From Eubacterium sp. (lineage in GTDB: Bacteria > Bacillota > Clostridia > Oscillospirales > Acutalibacteraceae): a DNA stretch of 51,363 nt. This document shows, piece after piece, positions 40,030-47,905 of the stretch (its first letter is position 1; each line of letters starts with the position of its first letter). The notes beneath the pieces were generated by a model. The model was not told the DNA's origin. It made no database searches and saw only the letters and a program-made list of their open reading frames with translations. A program made the translations under genes and the position numbers. The stretch spans positions 1-51,363 of the forward strand of contig JACTVT010000013.1 in assembly GCA_014465955.1 (NCBI GenBank), read 5' to 3'.

Positions 40030-40383
40030 ATGATTTTTTTAAAGGCTTTTTTAATCGGCGGTCTGATATGCGTTATCGGTCAGCTTTTGATTGATTTAAC
40101 AAAACTTACACCCGCTAAAATTTTAGTTCTCTTTGTCTGTCTCGGTGTATTGCTCGGCGGACTCGGGCTTTATGATAAACTGGTTGATTTTGCAGGTGCC
40201 GGTGCAACAATTCCGCTTACGGGATTCGGCAATGCACTTGCAAACGGTGTAAAGAAAGCAATTGCAGAGCAGGGCTTTCTCGGCATTGTAACAGGCGGTC
40301 TTACTGCGTGCGCAGGCGGCGTAACGGTTGCAGTTGTTTCAGGTCTTATTGTAGCATTGTTTGCCAGATCAAAGGAAAAATAA
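40030..40383 (+). CDS. spoVAE: Stage V sporulation protein AE
   Basis: A 117-residue membrane protein of the SpoVA channel. AFLIGGLICVIGQLLIDLTK, GGLGLYDKLVDFAGAGATIP and LTGFGNALANGVKKA identify SpoVAE; it is a distant paralogue of SpoVAC. AGGTGA precedes the ATG. It lies 67 bp after the ABC ATPase gene and has no clear promoter of its own, so the two may be co-transcribed. spoVAD is not next to it. Confidence 0.92.
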   Translation: MIFLKAFLIGGLICVIGQLLIDLTKLTPAKILVLFVCLGVLLGGLGLYDKLVDFAGAGATIPLTGFGNALANGVKKAIAEQGFLGIVTGGLTACAGGVTVAVVSGLIVALFARSKEK

Positions 40384-40395
40384 TCCTCTGAAGTA

Positions 40396-40424
40396 TTGAA
40401 ATGTGAATTTAAATATGATAAAAT
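40396..40424 (+). promoter_or_regulatory. Promoter of the SCP2 gene
   Basis: TTGAAA (40396-40401), 17-bp spacer, TAAAAT (40419-40424). Confidence 0.65.
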
Positions 40425-40455
40425 GTTATTAAAATTTTAGGAGGGATATTTTATT

Positions 40456-40785
40456 ATGGCAGCAATGACTTATGAATCTATTGTGGAAACTGTAAGAGAA
40501 AAGTTCAGCAAGGTTGATGTTAGTTCTGTTCCCGGTGTGCTTGCTTATCAGTTTAATATTGAGGGCAAAGTAAGCGGCATTTTTTATGTTGAAATCAAAG
40601 ACGGTCAGGTGCACGTTGAACCATATGAGTATTATGACAGAAATGCTATTATTATTATGAACGGCACAAATCTTCTTAAACTCGTTAACGGTAAACTTGA
40701 CCCTGTTGTTGCTTTCACAACAGGTAAATTAAAGGTTGAGGGCGATATCAACGCCGCACTTGAACTTACAAAGTTTTTGAAGTAA
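40456..40785 (+). CDS. SCP2 sterol-binding domain protein
   Basis: A 109-residue protein that is a single SCP2-like domain: YQFNIEGKVSGIFYVEIKDG, then VHVEPYEYYDRNAIIIMNGT and GKLDPVVAFTTGKLKVEGDI, where the last matches the family core. It likely binds a hydrophobic ligand in the cytoplasm; the ligand is unknown. TAGGAGG lies before the ATG. Single gene. Confidence 0.88.
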   Translation: MAAMTYESIVETVREKFSKVDVSSVPGVLAYQFNIEGKVSGIFYVEIKDGQVHVEPYEYYDRNAIIIMNGTNLLKLVNGKLDPVVAFTTGKLKVEGDINAALELTKFLK

Positions 40786-40881
40786 TCAGGAAGTTTAACG
40801 ATACGTAGGGGGGTCATCCTCTGCGGTTGTATTCTTTGTGTTAATGCAACATTGTACATTAATTAAATAAACCTAATTATT

Positions 40882-40911
40882 GGGAGGGCCTTCGTGCCCT
40901 CTTAATTTTTT
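40882..40911 (+). terminator. Palindromic repeat acting as terminator
   Basis: GGGAGGGC...GCCCTC hairpin (40882-40901) with a T-rich tail. The usual GTAGGGG head appears about 80 bp upstream at 40806, so this copy seems split by inserted or unrelated sequence. Confidence 0.55.
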
Positions 40912-40925
40912 GTCACAAATTTTAA

Positions 40926-40954
40926 TTGAAAATACACTATATATATGATAAAAT
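40926..40954 (+). promoter_or_regulatory. Promoter of the M14 peptidase gene
   Basis: TTGAAA (40926-40931), 17-bp spacer, TAAAAT (40949-40954). Confidence 0.65.
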
Positions 40955-40982
40955 TATTTTATGATATTTGTAGGTGGTAATT

Positions 40983-43586
40983 ATGAGGAAAATGTCTGAA
41001 AAAATAATTTCATTTATATTGTCGTTGCTTATCGTGTTTCAAATTGGCGGTATGGCTGCATTTGCAGAGAATTCTGCCGATTATGATTCATCGAAAAACA
41101 ATGAAACTCTTATAAAATATGCCGTTGGCAATGATATTCCGACAGACGGCGGAATATGGATAAACAGCAAATCACAGGAATATTTTCTTTCTGTTTTTAA
41201 CAATATAAGCGAACAGAATTACAGCGTTGATGAGAATGGTTATCTTGTGCAGGAAACCGACGATAAAAGTACTGTGAATGATTATGATAAAAAACTTCGC
41301 AAACTTATTAACGGCAGAAAAACGATTGCCGTTGATATTTCGGATGTATATTATGCTTATAATGATACTTTTTGTGAAGATTATTCAGTAATGCTTGAGG
41401 ACAGCGATTTTGCTTTGCTTTTTGAAACAGACAGTAAATTAAGCGTTGCTGTTTTGAATTTTTATCATTATGCCGAACACCGAAACGAACATTCTTACAA
41501 TAATGAAACCGAATTATATACCGATAATGAACTTGCAGATGAATTTTTAAAGTTGTTTTTTAACGATGAAACATCGGCTCATAATGAAGGAGAGGGAATT
41601 GCTGAACTTCCGAAGTTCACAAGGGGAGCAACCCTGCCGAGAGTCGGCAATTATGTTCATTTTACATCGGGTACTTACGGTAAAAGCGGTCTTGGCGAGG
41701 ATTTGAAATGGTATAAAATCGGAACAGGTCCTAATGTGGTTTTTGCTGTTTTTGCACAGCACGGCTGGGAGGATGCATGGTCGGCAGACGGTGCGGAACT
41801 TGTTAAAATTGCCGACAGGGTAATGGAAAATCTTTCGTCGATGAATCAGAATATTTTTTATGACTGGACTGTGTATATTATTCCTTATGCAAATCCCGAC
41901 GGTATAACATCGGGTTACACAAACAACGGACCGGGCAGATGCACGGTTACAACTGAAATTGATATGAACAGGTGCTGGCCTGCCGATTTTACTCCCGTTA
42001 CATCGTCAGACAGAAATTATACCGGTAAATCACCGCTCGGTGCGCCCGAGGCGTCACAACTTGAACGTTTTCTCAGCAGCAATATGGGTAAATACACCAA
42101 TGTCGTGCTTGATGTGCACGGTTGGCTGAATCAGACCATAGGAAATTCACAGGTCGGAAATTATTTTGTTAATGAGTTTAAGGGAAACGGCTTTTATCAT
42201 AAAAGTTCTCACGGCAGAGGCTATCTTGAAACATGGGCTTACAATAAAGGCGCTGAATCCTGTCTTGTCGAATTCCCTATGCCTAAAAATGCGTCATCAA
42301 TTATTTCAAACGATTATTCGGGCAAATTTACAAATGCACTCGTTAATATGATGAATGGCTTTACAGACAAAAATCCGATTGTTCTTAATCCTGTTGAGAA
42401 AACTCCTGTTGCGTCAAGAGTTACCGGCGTTACGGCTAATATAAGTTGGAATGCAGTGCCGCTGGCAGACGGATATTATGTTGAAATTCTGTCTGATAAA
42501 AAAGGTGATAACTGGCATGGTGCAGGTACAACCGTAATATCTCAGTTTAATTTCAGAAATCTTGAATTCGGTCATTCTTATTCCGTAAGAGTTAAGCCTT
42601 ACAGATACAGCAGCAAGGGTATTATTTATGCTGATAATTTTTCCCATTCCTGCGGTTTTTCCACTCTTGATAAGAACAATGCGGCAACCGCAATTGAAAG
42701 AATTGTTTCGCTTAATTTAAGAAATATTTCCGATACCTCTCTTGATGTTTTATATGAACACGTTACGGGTGCAAACAGATACAGAATAGAAATTTCATCT
42801 GATAAAGAAAACTGGCAGACAGTGCTTAATACCGATAAGGCTGAAGCGAATATAACAGGTCTGATACCTGAATCATCATATTATGTTCGTGTTACAGGCT
42901 ATGCTGTCAGCGGTGAAGATATCGTAATGTCTGATAAATATTCACCGATTTATCATTTTTACACCAAGCCAAAAGATATTGCTGTTTCGCATCTCGGCTT
43001 TGAAGATTTGACCGATTATTCTTCTTATTCGGGTTACGTTGCATATACATCGGTTTATAATAAGTTTATCACAGGCACAAATCCGCCTGCAAATAATGTA
43101 TTTGAACCTGCAAGAGCAATCGACAGAGCAATGATGGTAACCATTCTTTACCGTATGGCAGGCGAGCCGTATGCAAACGGAGGCAATCCGTATACATCAT
43201 CACCGTTTACGGATATTACGGACACAAGCGTGTATTATTATGACGCCGCCTGCTGGGCGCTTAAAAACGGTGTTACAACCGAAACAACCTTTAAGCCGTT
43301 CAATAATGTAACACGTGAGCAGACAGCAACATTTCTTTACAGATATGCTCAGGATAATGGCACAATCGGTGACGAAGCATATAAAAACGTAAATCTCGAT
43401 ACTTATCATGATGGAAACAGTATCAGTCATTTTGCAGTTGATGCAATGAAATGGGCAAATTACAACTCAATGATTACAGGCACGGAACAGGGCTATGCAA
43501 ATCCGCAGGGAGCAACACAGCGTATCCACGCAACTAAGATTTTGTATGGTTTCGGCAAAACCTGCAATATCGGCAATTTTAAATAA
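40983..43586 (+). CDS. Secreted M14 zinc carboxypeptidase with FN3 and S-layer-homology domains
   Basis: An 867-residue surface protein. Signal peptide about 1-30 (IISFILSLLIVFQIGGMAAF, cut after AFA). Residues about 35-200 are of unknown function. The M14 domain (about 205-460) has zinc ligands His260 and Glu263 in QHGWEDAW and His379 in DVHGW, with catalytic Glu430 in CLVEFP; it would trim peptides or cell-wall stem peptides outside the cell. Two FN3 domains follow (about 475-560 and 570-665). Three SLH units end the protein (about 670-865; SSPFTDITDTSVYYYDAACW), anchoring it to the wall. AGGTGG precedes ATG 40983; an upstream GTG (40974) overlaps it. Its first SLH coding segment is nearly identical to 51219-51363. 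Confidence 0.9.
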   Translation: MRKMSEKIISFILSLLIVFQIGGMAAFAENSADYDSSKNNETLIKYAVGNDIPTDGGIWINSKSQEYFLSVFNNISEQNYSVDENGYLVQETDDKSTVNDYDKKLRKLINGRKTIAVDISDVYYAYNDTFCEDYSVMLEDSDFALLFETDSKLSVAVLNFYHYAEHRNEHSYNNETELYTDNELADEFLKLFFNDETSAHNEGEGIAELPKFTRGATLPRVGNYVHFTSGTYGKSGLGEDLKWYKIGTGPNVVFAVFAQHGWEDAWSADGAELVKIADRVMENLSSMNQNIFYDWTVYIIPYANPDGITSGYTNNGPGRCTVTTEIDMNRCWPADFTPVTSSDRNYTGKSPLGAPEASQLERFLSSNMGKYTNVVLDVHGWLNQTIGNSQVGNYFVNEFKGNGFYHKSSHGRGYLETWAYNKGAESCLVEFPMPKNASSIISNDYSGKFTNALVNMMNGFTDKNPIVLNPVEKTPVASRVTGVTANISWNAVPLADGYYVEILSDKKGDNWHGAGTTVISQFNFRNLEFGHSYSVRVKPYRYSSKGIIYADNFSHSCGFSTLDKNNAATAIERIVSLNLRNISDTSLDVLYEHVTGANRYRIEISSDKENWQTVLNTDKAEANITGLIPESSYYVRVTGYAVSGEDIVMSDKYSPIYHFYTKPKDIAVSHLGFEDLTDYSSYSGYVAYTSVYNKFITGTNPPANNVFEPARAIDRAMMVTILYRMAGEPYANGGNPYTSSPFTDITDTSVYYYDAACWALKNGVTTETTFKPFNNVTREQTATFLYRYAQDNGTIGDEAYKNVNLDTYHDGNSISHFAVDAMKWANYNSMITGTEQGYANPQGATQRIHATKILYGFGKTCNIGNFK

Positions 43587-43595
43587 TTATTTTGG

Positions 43596-43626
43596 TTTTT
43601 AACGGGTGAAAAACACCCGTTAAAAA
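43596..43626. repeat. 13-bp stem hairpin after the peptidase gene
   Basis: TTTTTAACGGGTG (43596-43608) / CACCCGTTAAAAA (43614-43626) with loop AAAAA. It is where a terminator should be, although the 3' side continues with AATTAAC rather than a T-run. Confidence 0.6.
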
Positions 43627-43634
43627 ATTAACTA

Positions 43635-43663
43635 TTGACTTTAGTGCGGTAATACGGTAATAT
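43635..43663 (+). promoter_or_regulatory. Promoter of the amino-acid ABC transporter operon
   Basis: TTGACT (43635-43640), 17-bp spacer, TAATAT (43658-43663); a TATAAT overlaps at 43661-43666. Confidence 0.65.
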
Positions 43664-43696
43664 AATGTTACAATAAAATTTTTAAGGAGATTTAAA

Positions 43697-44506
43697 ATGA
43701 AAAAATTTACAAAAGTTTTAGCATTAATCCTTTCTGCAGTTCTTGTTGTTGCCTGCTTTGCAGCATGCTCAAAAGCAACTGAAGATGACAAGCAGGTTAA
43801 TGCAACACAGTCGGATTTTGACTATATAAAGGAAAAAGGTAAACTTGTAGTCGGCATTACAGAATTTGAACCTATGGATTATAAAGATGCAAATGGTGAA
43901 TGGATTGGTTTTGACGCTGATCTCGGCAAAGCAGTTGCAGAAAAAATGGGCGTTGATATCGAGTTTGTTGTTATTGACTGGGATAACAAATTCCTTGAAC
44001 TTGATACAAAGGCTATTGACTGTATCTGGAACGGTATGACAATTACCAATGAAGTTACGCAGAACTCATCTGCATCTAATGCATATGCAGTAAATCAGCA
44101 GATTGTTGTTATGAGCGCAGATAAGGCTGCGAATTACACAACAGTTGAATCACTTAAGGATTTAACTTTTGCAGTTGAAAACGGCTCGGCAGGTCAGGAA
44201 GCAGCAGACGCGCAGGGTCTTAAAACTGTTGCAGTTACTGCACAGGCAGACGCTCTTCTTGAGGTTAAATCAGGCGCTGTAGACGCCTGCATTATTGACT
44301 CCACAATGGCACTTGCCATGACAGGTGAGGGAACTGATTATGCAGATCTTACTACTTCTGTTTCACTTGCTGAGGAGCAGTATGGTATCAGTTTCAGAAA
44401 AGATTCAGATATGACCGAAAAGATGAATGCTTATCTTGAAGAATTCAAGGCAGACGGTACACTTAAGGCTCTTTCGGAAAAATACGGCGTTTTACTTGCT
44501 GATTAA
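43697..44506 (+). CDS. Polar amino-acid ABC transporter substrate-binding lipoprotein
   Basis: A 269-residue SBP_bac_3 protein. Lipoprotein signal with lipobox ending CFAAC (Cys about 23). The mature part opens with KEKGKLVVGITEFEPMDYKD and FDADLGKAVAEKMGVDIEFV; IWNGMTITNE and ENGSAGQEA mark the ligand-binding cleft, with Arg expected to hold the substrate carboxylate. Captures an amino acid outside the membrane for the permease and ATPase encoded next. AAGGAG precedes the ATG. Confidence 0.93.
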   Translation: MKKFTKVLALILSAVLVVACFAACSKATEDDKQVNATQSDFDYIKEKGKLVVGITEFEPMDYKDANGEWIGFDADLGKAVAEKMGVDIEFVVIDWDNKFLELDTKAIDCIWNGMTITNEVTQNSSASNAYAVNQQIVVMSADKAANYTTVESLKDLTFAVENGSAGQEAADAQGLKTVAVTAQADALLEVKSGAVDACIIDSTMALAMTGEGTDYADLTTSVSLAEEQYGISFRKDSDMTEKMNAYLEEFKADGTLKALSEKYGVLLAD

Positions 44507-44533
44507 TTCAGTCTTATAAATTTAAAATAAATT

Positions 44534-44558
44534 GCGGGCGGATATTATCCGCCCCTAC
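44534..44558. repeat. GGGCGGATATTATCCGCCC palindrome
   Basis: GGGCGGATATTATCCGCCC followed by CCTAC, a member of the same family as 24840 and 29665 in the opposite orientation. It lies inside an operon, between the binding protein and permease genes, and may limit read-through so that the binding protein is made in excess. Confidence 0.75.
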
Positions 44559-44615
44559 GATTTTTACGGCGCAGAAGTTATTCTGCGTTGTTTGTGTGTA
44601 AAAGGATAATTGTTT

Positions 44616-45266
44616 ATGGATATGTTTCTTCAGGTTACAACAGAACTGTTAAAAGGGTTTGGCGAAACAGTAAGGATTTTTGCTCTTACGCTTATTTTTT
44701 CGCTTCCGCTCGGACTTGTGCTCAGTTTTGGATCTATGTCAAAATTCAAACCGCTCAGTTGGCTTGTTAAAACTGTTATATGGGTTGTGCGCGGAACGCC
44801 GCTTATGCTTCAACTTTTAATTGTTTTTTACGGCCCGGGACTTATTTTTAAATGGGATTTGATGGGGCGTTTTAATGCAGTCCTTGTGGCATTTGTTATT
44901 AATTATTCCTGCTATTTTTCAGAGATTTACAGAGGCGGCATTCAGTCTATACCGAAAGGTCAGCAGGAGGCTGGTCTTGTTCTCGGTATGACAAAGTCAC
45001 AGATTTTCTTTAAGGTAACTCTTCTTCAGGTCGTTAAAAGAATAGTGCCGCCGATGAGCAACGAAATTATCACTCTTGTTAAAGATACTTCACTTGCAAG
45101 AATTATCGGCGTTTATGAAATTATCTTTTTGGGTCAGAGTTTTATTAAATCCAAAGGCTTAATCTGGCCGCTGTTCTATACGGCAGTATTCTATCTTCTC
45201 TTCTGCGGAATTCTTACATTGATTTTCAGAGCGGCAGAAAAGAAAATGAGTTATTTCAACAGTTAA
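44616..45266 (+). CDS. Polar amino-acid ABC transporter permease
   Basis: A 216-residue HisM/GlnP-type permease with about five membrane helices. The coupling-helix motif is GQQEAGLVLGMTKSQIFFKV (EAA loop, about 115-135) and WVVRGTPLMLQLLIVFYGPG is the family's N-terminal signature. ATG 44616 is preferred because AAAGGA lies 9 nt upstream; a TTG at 44610 is closer to that site but too near. It pairs with the ATPase gene 11 bp downstream. Confidence 0.94.
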   Translation: MDMFLQVTTELLKGFGETVRIFALTLIFSLPLGLVLSFGSMSKFKPLSWLVKTVIWVVRGTPLMLQLLIVFYGPGLIFKWDLMGRFNAVLVAFVINYSCYFSEIYRGGIQSIPKGQQEAGLVLGMTKSQIFFKVTLLQVVKRIVPPMSNEIITLVKDTSLARIIGVYEIIFLGQSFIKSKGLIWPLFYTAVFYLLFCGILTLIFRAAEKKMSYFNS

Positions 45267-45277
45267 GGGGTGAAAAT

Positions 45278-46030
45278 ATGGCTTTACTTGAGGTTAGAAA
45301 TATTAAAAAAAGTTTCGGTAAAACAAAGGTTCTCAAAGGCATAAATTTTGAACTTGAAAAGGGTGAGGTCCTTTCCATAATCGGTTCGTCAGGCTCAGGC
45401 AAAACAACACTTCTTCGCTGTATAAATTTTCTTGAATTTGCCGAAGATGGCACTATAACGGTAAACGGAGAACTTATTTACAACGGTGTTACCGATAAAA
45501 AGATTAAAGAAAAGGATTTGAGAAATAAGAGACTTCATTTCGGACTTGTTTTTCAGTCTTTCAATCTTTTTCCGCAGTATAACGTTATGCAAAACCTTAT
45601 GCTGGCACCGGGTCTTCTTAAATTGGAAAGTAAAGAGAAACTTGAAAAAAGAGCCAATGAACTCATTGAGCGTGTAGGCCTTTCCGATAAGAAGAATTTT
45701 TATCCGTGTGAACTTTCAGGCGGTCAGCAGCAGCGTGTTGCAATTGCCAGAGCACTTATGCTCAATCCCGATATTCTTTGTTTTGATGAACCTACTTCGG
45801 CACTTGACCCCGAACTTACAGGCGAGGTGCTTAAGGTTATCAAAAGCCTGAAAGATACAGGCAGCACAATGATTATCGTTACCCATGAAATGGGCTTTGC
45901 ACACGATGTTTCCGATAAGGTTATCTTTATGGATAACGGAGTAGTTTATGAGCAGGGTACGCCCGAGCAGATTTTTGAGAATCCGCAAAAGGTGCGCACT
46001 CGTGAATTTCTTCAATCATATGATAAATAA
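45278..46030 (+). CDS. Polar amino-acid ABC transporter ATP-binding protein
   Basis: A 250-residue GlnQ-type ATPase that powers the uptake system. Walker A GSSGSGKTTLLRC (about 35-47), Q-loop VFQSFNLFPQY, signature LSGGQQQRVAIARAL, Walker B ILCFDEPTSALDPEL and H-loop IVTHEMGFAHDV. AAGGGGTGA precedes the ATG. Last gene of the operon. Confidence 0.95.
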   Translation: MALLEVRNIKKSFGKTKVLKGINFELEKGEVLSIIGSSGSGKTTLLRCINFLEFAEDGTITVNGELIYNGVTDKKIKEKDLRNKRLHFGLVFQSFNLFPQYNVMQNLMLAPGLLKLESKEKLEKRANELIERVGLSDKKNFYPCELSGGQQQRVAIARALMLNPDILCFDEPTSALDPELTGEVLKVIKSLKDTGSTMIIVTHEMGFAHDVSDKVIFMDNGVVYEQGTPEQIFENPQKVRTREFLQSYDK

Positions 46031-46034
46031 AAAT

Positions 46035-46065
46035 TCCTCCGTACTGATGTACGGAGGATATTTTT
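46035..46065. terminator. Intrinsic terminator
   Basis: TCCTCCGTAC (46035-46044) / GTACGGAGGA (46049-46058), loop TGAT, then TATTTTTG. Between convergent genes. Confidence 0.88.
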
Positions 46066-46075
46066 GTTTGCATAT

Positions 46076-47239
46076 TTATTTTATTTCTATCTTTTCGTTT
46101 TCCGGCGTTTTCCAAAGGCTGATTCTGCCTGTGTCGTTGAAGGCTTTTAATGTCATAATACCGAGCGGAACTACAAACATACCGAGGAAGCCGAACAACT
46201 TTAAACCGAAGTACAGACCTGCAAGCGTGATAAGCGGATTAACGCCGAGTGATTCTCCGACGATTTTAGGTTCAATATACTGGCGGATAACCGAGATTAC
46301 AACATAAATTACAAGCAGTCCGATACCCTGTGATGTATTGCCTGTTACAAACGAAATGAGTGCCCACGGAATCAAAACACCGCCTGAGCCTGCAACAGGA
46401 AGAATATCAAACACGGCAATTGCAATTGCGATAATTACAATATAACTGTTGCTCATAATTTTAAGTGCGCTCAGAATTGTAAATCCGAGTGTCAATTCGC
46501 AGAAGGTAATAAACATAATGATTGCATATGCTCTTACCATTTTCAGAATTGTTTTTGAGAAAACCTGTTTCATTTCAACAAGCAGGTTCTTTTTATTTTC
46601 GGGTAACTGAAGTTGAATGAATTTAACAATTCTGTCATAGTCCTTTGTAAACAGAATCCATGCCACAATGCCGATAACAATGCCGATTACTGCAGACGGA
46701 ACATTTTTGACAACGCTGTAAATTCCTGTTACACCTGAACTGATTGTGTTGGTGATTGTGCCCGTGTTCAAGCCGATTTTGCTTAAATCAAAATCCTGAA
46801 CAAGACCGTCAATTGCCGTTGTAATGCTTTGCGATACGCTGTTATAAATACTATCAGGCAAAAATGTCAGCAGTTTAAGTATTTCCGATTTAAGCATTTC
46901 CATAAACTGCGGAAAATCACTCAACTGATCTGTGAGGTAAGATACGAAATTTCCGATTTCATTTATCAGACGTACAAGCAACAGAATGATAGGCACAAGA
47001 ACAACTGCTATTGACAGAAATACCAATAAAAGCGACCACAGCGTATGGCATTTGTTTTTTGATTTTTTATCAAGCCATCGTAAAGGTTTCTGCAATATTA
47101 CCGCAAATAAGAATGAAAGCAGAAACGGTGCGGTCAGCCAGAAGCAATACTTGAAAAACACATAAACGATTGCAAGTATCACTGCTGCATACAGCAGATT
47201 TATTAAAAATTCTCGTCTTTTTTCAACTTTGGGATTCAT
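46076..47239 (-). CDS. AI-2E family (YtvI-like) membrane permease
   Basis: A 387-residue polytopic membrane protein of the AI-2E family, which includes TqsA, PerM and the sporulation protein YtvI. Helices cluster at about 12-45, 62-90, 165-200, 225-270 and 285-370, with a periplasm-facing amphipathic region (about 95-160). SYIVIIAIAIAVFDILPVAG followed by SGGVLIPWALI is the conserved core, and YIEPKIVGESLGVNPLITLA closes the family signature. Substrate unknown; the length and Firmicutes context favour YtvI-like. GGAGGT stands 14 nt before the ATG, which is rather far. Confidence 0.85.
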   Translation of the reverse strand: MNPKVEKRREFLINLLYAAVILAIVYVFFKYCFWLTAPFLLSFLFAVILQKPLRWLDKKSKNKCHTLWSLLLVFLSIAVVLVPIILLLVRLINEIGNFVSYLTDQLSDFPQFMEMLKSEILKLLTFLPDSIYNSVSQSITTAIDGLVQDFDLSKIGLNTGTITNTISSGVTGIYSVVKNVPSAVIGIVIGIVAWILFTKDYDRIVKFIQLQLPENKKNLLVEMKQVFSKTILKMVRAYAIIMFITFCELTLGFTILSALKIMSNSYIVIIAIAIAVFDILPVAGSGGVLIPWALISFVTGNTSQGIGLLVIYVVISVIRQYIEPKIVGESLGVNPLITLAGLYFGLKLFGFLGMFVVPLGIMTLKAFNDTGRISLWKTPENEKIEIK

Positions 47240-47380
47240 TTTAACTTATGGTTACCTCCTGTTTGGATTATTATTCATTGCCTATGTTATACAATTTTTA
47301 CATATTTATTCTAAAACAAAGCGCTGTAATATGCAATACTTAAAATATTAATAATAAATAAAAAAATATTAATATTTTCC

Positions 47381-47409
47381 TTGATTATTTCTTAAAAAAG
47401 TGTTATTAT
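47381..47409 (+). promoter_or_regulatory. Promoter of the ACT-hom-lysC operon
   Basis: TTGATT (47381-47386), 17-bp spacer, TATTAT (47404-47409). The remaining part of gap 47240-47464 is AT-rich; I find no lysine riboswitch or T-box in it. Confidence 0.6.
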
Positions 47410-47464
47410 ACCTAAAGTGTTTTTCACAGTAAAACAATTGTATTCGGGTGGTGGACAGTTTTTT

Positions 47465-47896
47465 ATGGCAAAACTTAATTATGTTCTTGTAAATGCCGAG
47501 ATTCTGCCCGAGGTTTACAGAAAAGTTCTTCACGCCAAAAAACTGCTTGCGCAGGGCGAGGCGTCGTCGGCCACTTCAGCATCGAAAATGGCGGGAATTT
47601 CACGGTCTGCATATTATAAGTACAGGGATATGGTTTTTGAATATAATCCCGAAAATACAGAGGAAATGGCAACGCTGTCACTTGTTCTGCTTGATACAAA
47701 GGGCGTGCTTTCGGCAGTTACGGGCGAAATTTATCTTGTGGGTGCAAATGTTCTTTCTATTAATCAGAAGGTTCCGCACAACGGCGTGGCAGATGTTTCA
47801 CTCACTGTCAGAATTGCAGAGATGACTGTTTCTGTTGAAACGCTTATTGAAAAACTGAAATCAGTAAACGGCGTTAAGTCGGTTAAATTATTTTAG
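47465..47896 (+). CDS. ACT domain protein, UPF0735/PheB family
   Basis: A 143-residue protein. The N-terminal half (about 1-65) has a helix-turn-helix-like stretch KMAGISRSAYYKYRDMVFEY; the C-terminal half (about 70-143) is an ACT domain (TLSLVLLDTKGVLSAVTGEI, ANVLSINQKVPHNGVADVSL). Such proteins are encoded beside amino-acid genes and probably sense an amino acid. It lies 9 bp before hom, so control of threonine or lysine synthesis is likely. ATG 47465 is chosen by family alignment; the nearest site is a weak GGTGG 11-12 nt upstream. Confidence 0.82.
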   Translation: MAKLNYVLVNAEILPEVYRKVLHAKKLLAQGEASSATSASKMAGISRSAYYKYRDMVFEYNPENTEEMATLSLVLLDTKGVLSAVTGEIYLVGANVLSINQKVPHNGVADVSLTVRIAEMTVSVETLIEKLKSVNGVKSVKLF

Positions 47897-47905
47897 GAGG
47901 TATAT

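Noticed and set aside
47446..47454. T-box riboswitch (GGGTGG-like)
   Set aside because: Only GGGTGGTGG is present; there is no specifier stem, antiterminator or terminator before the ACT protein gene.
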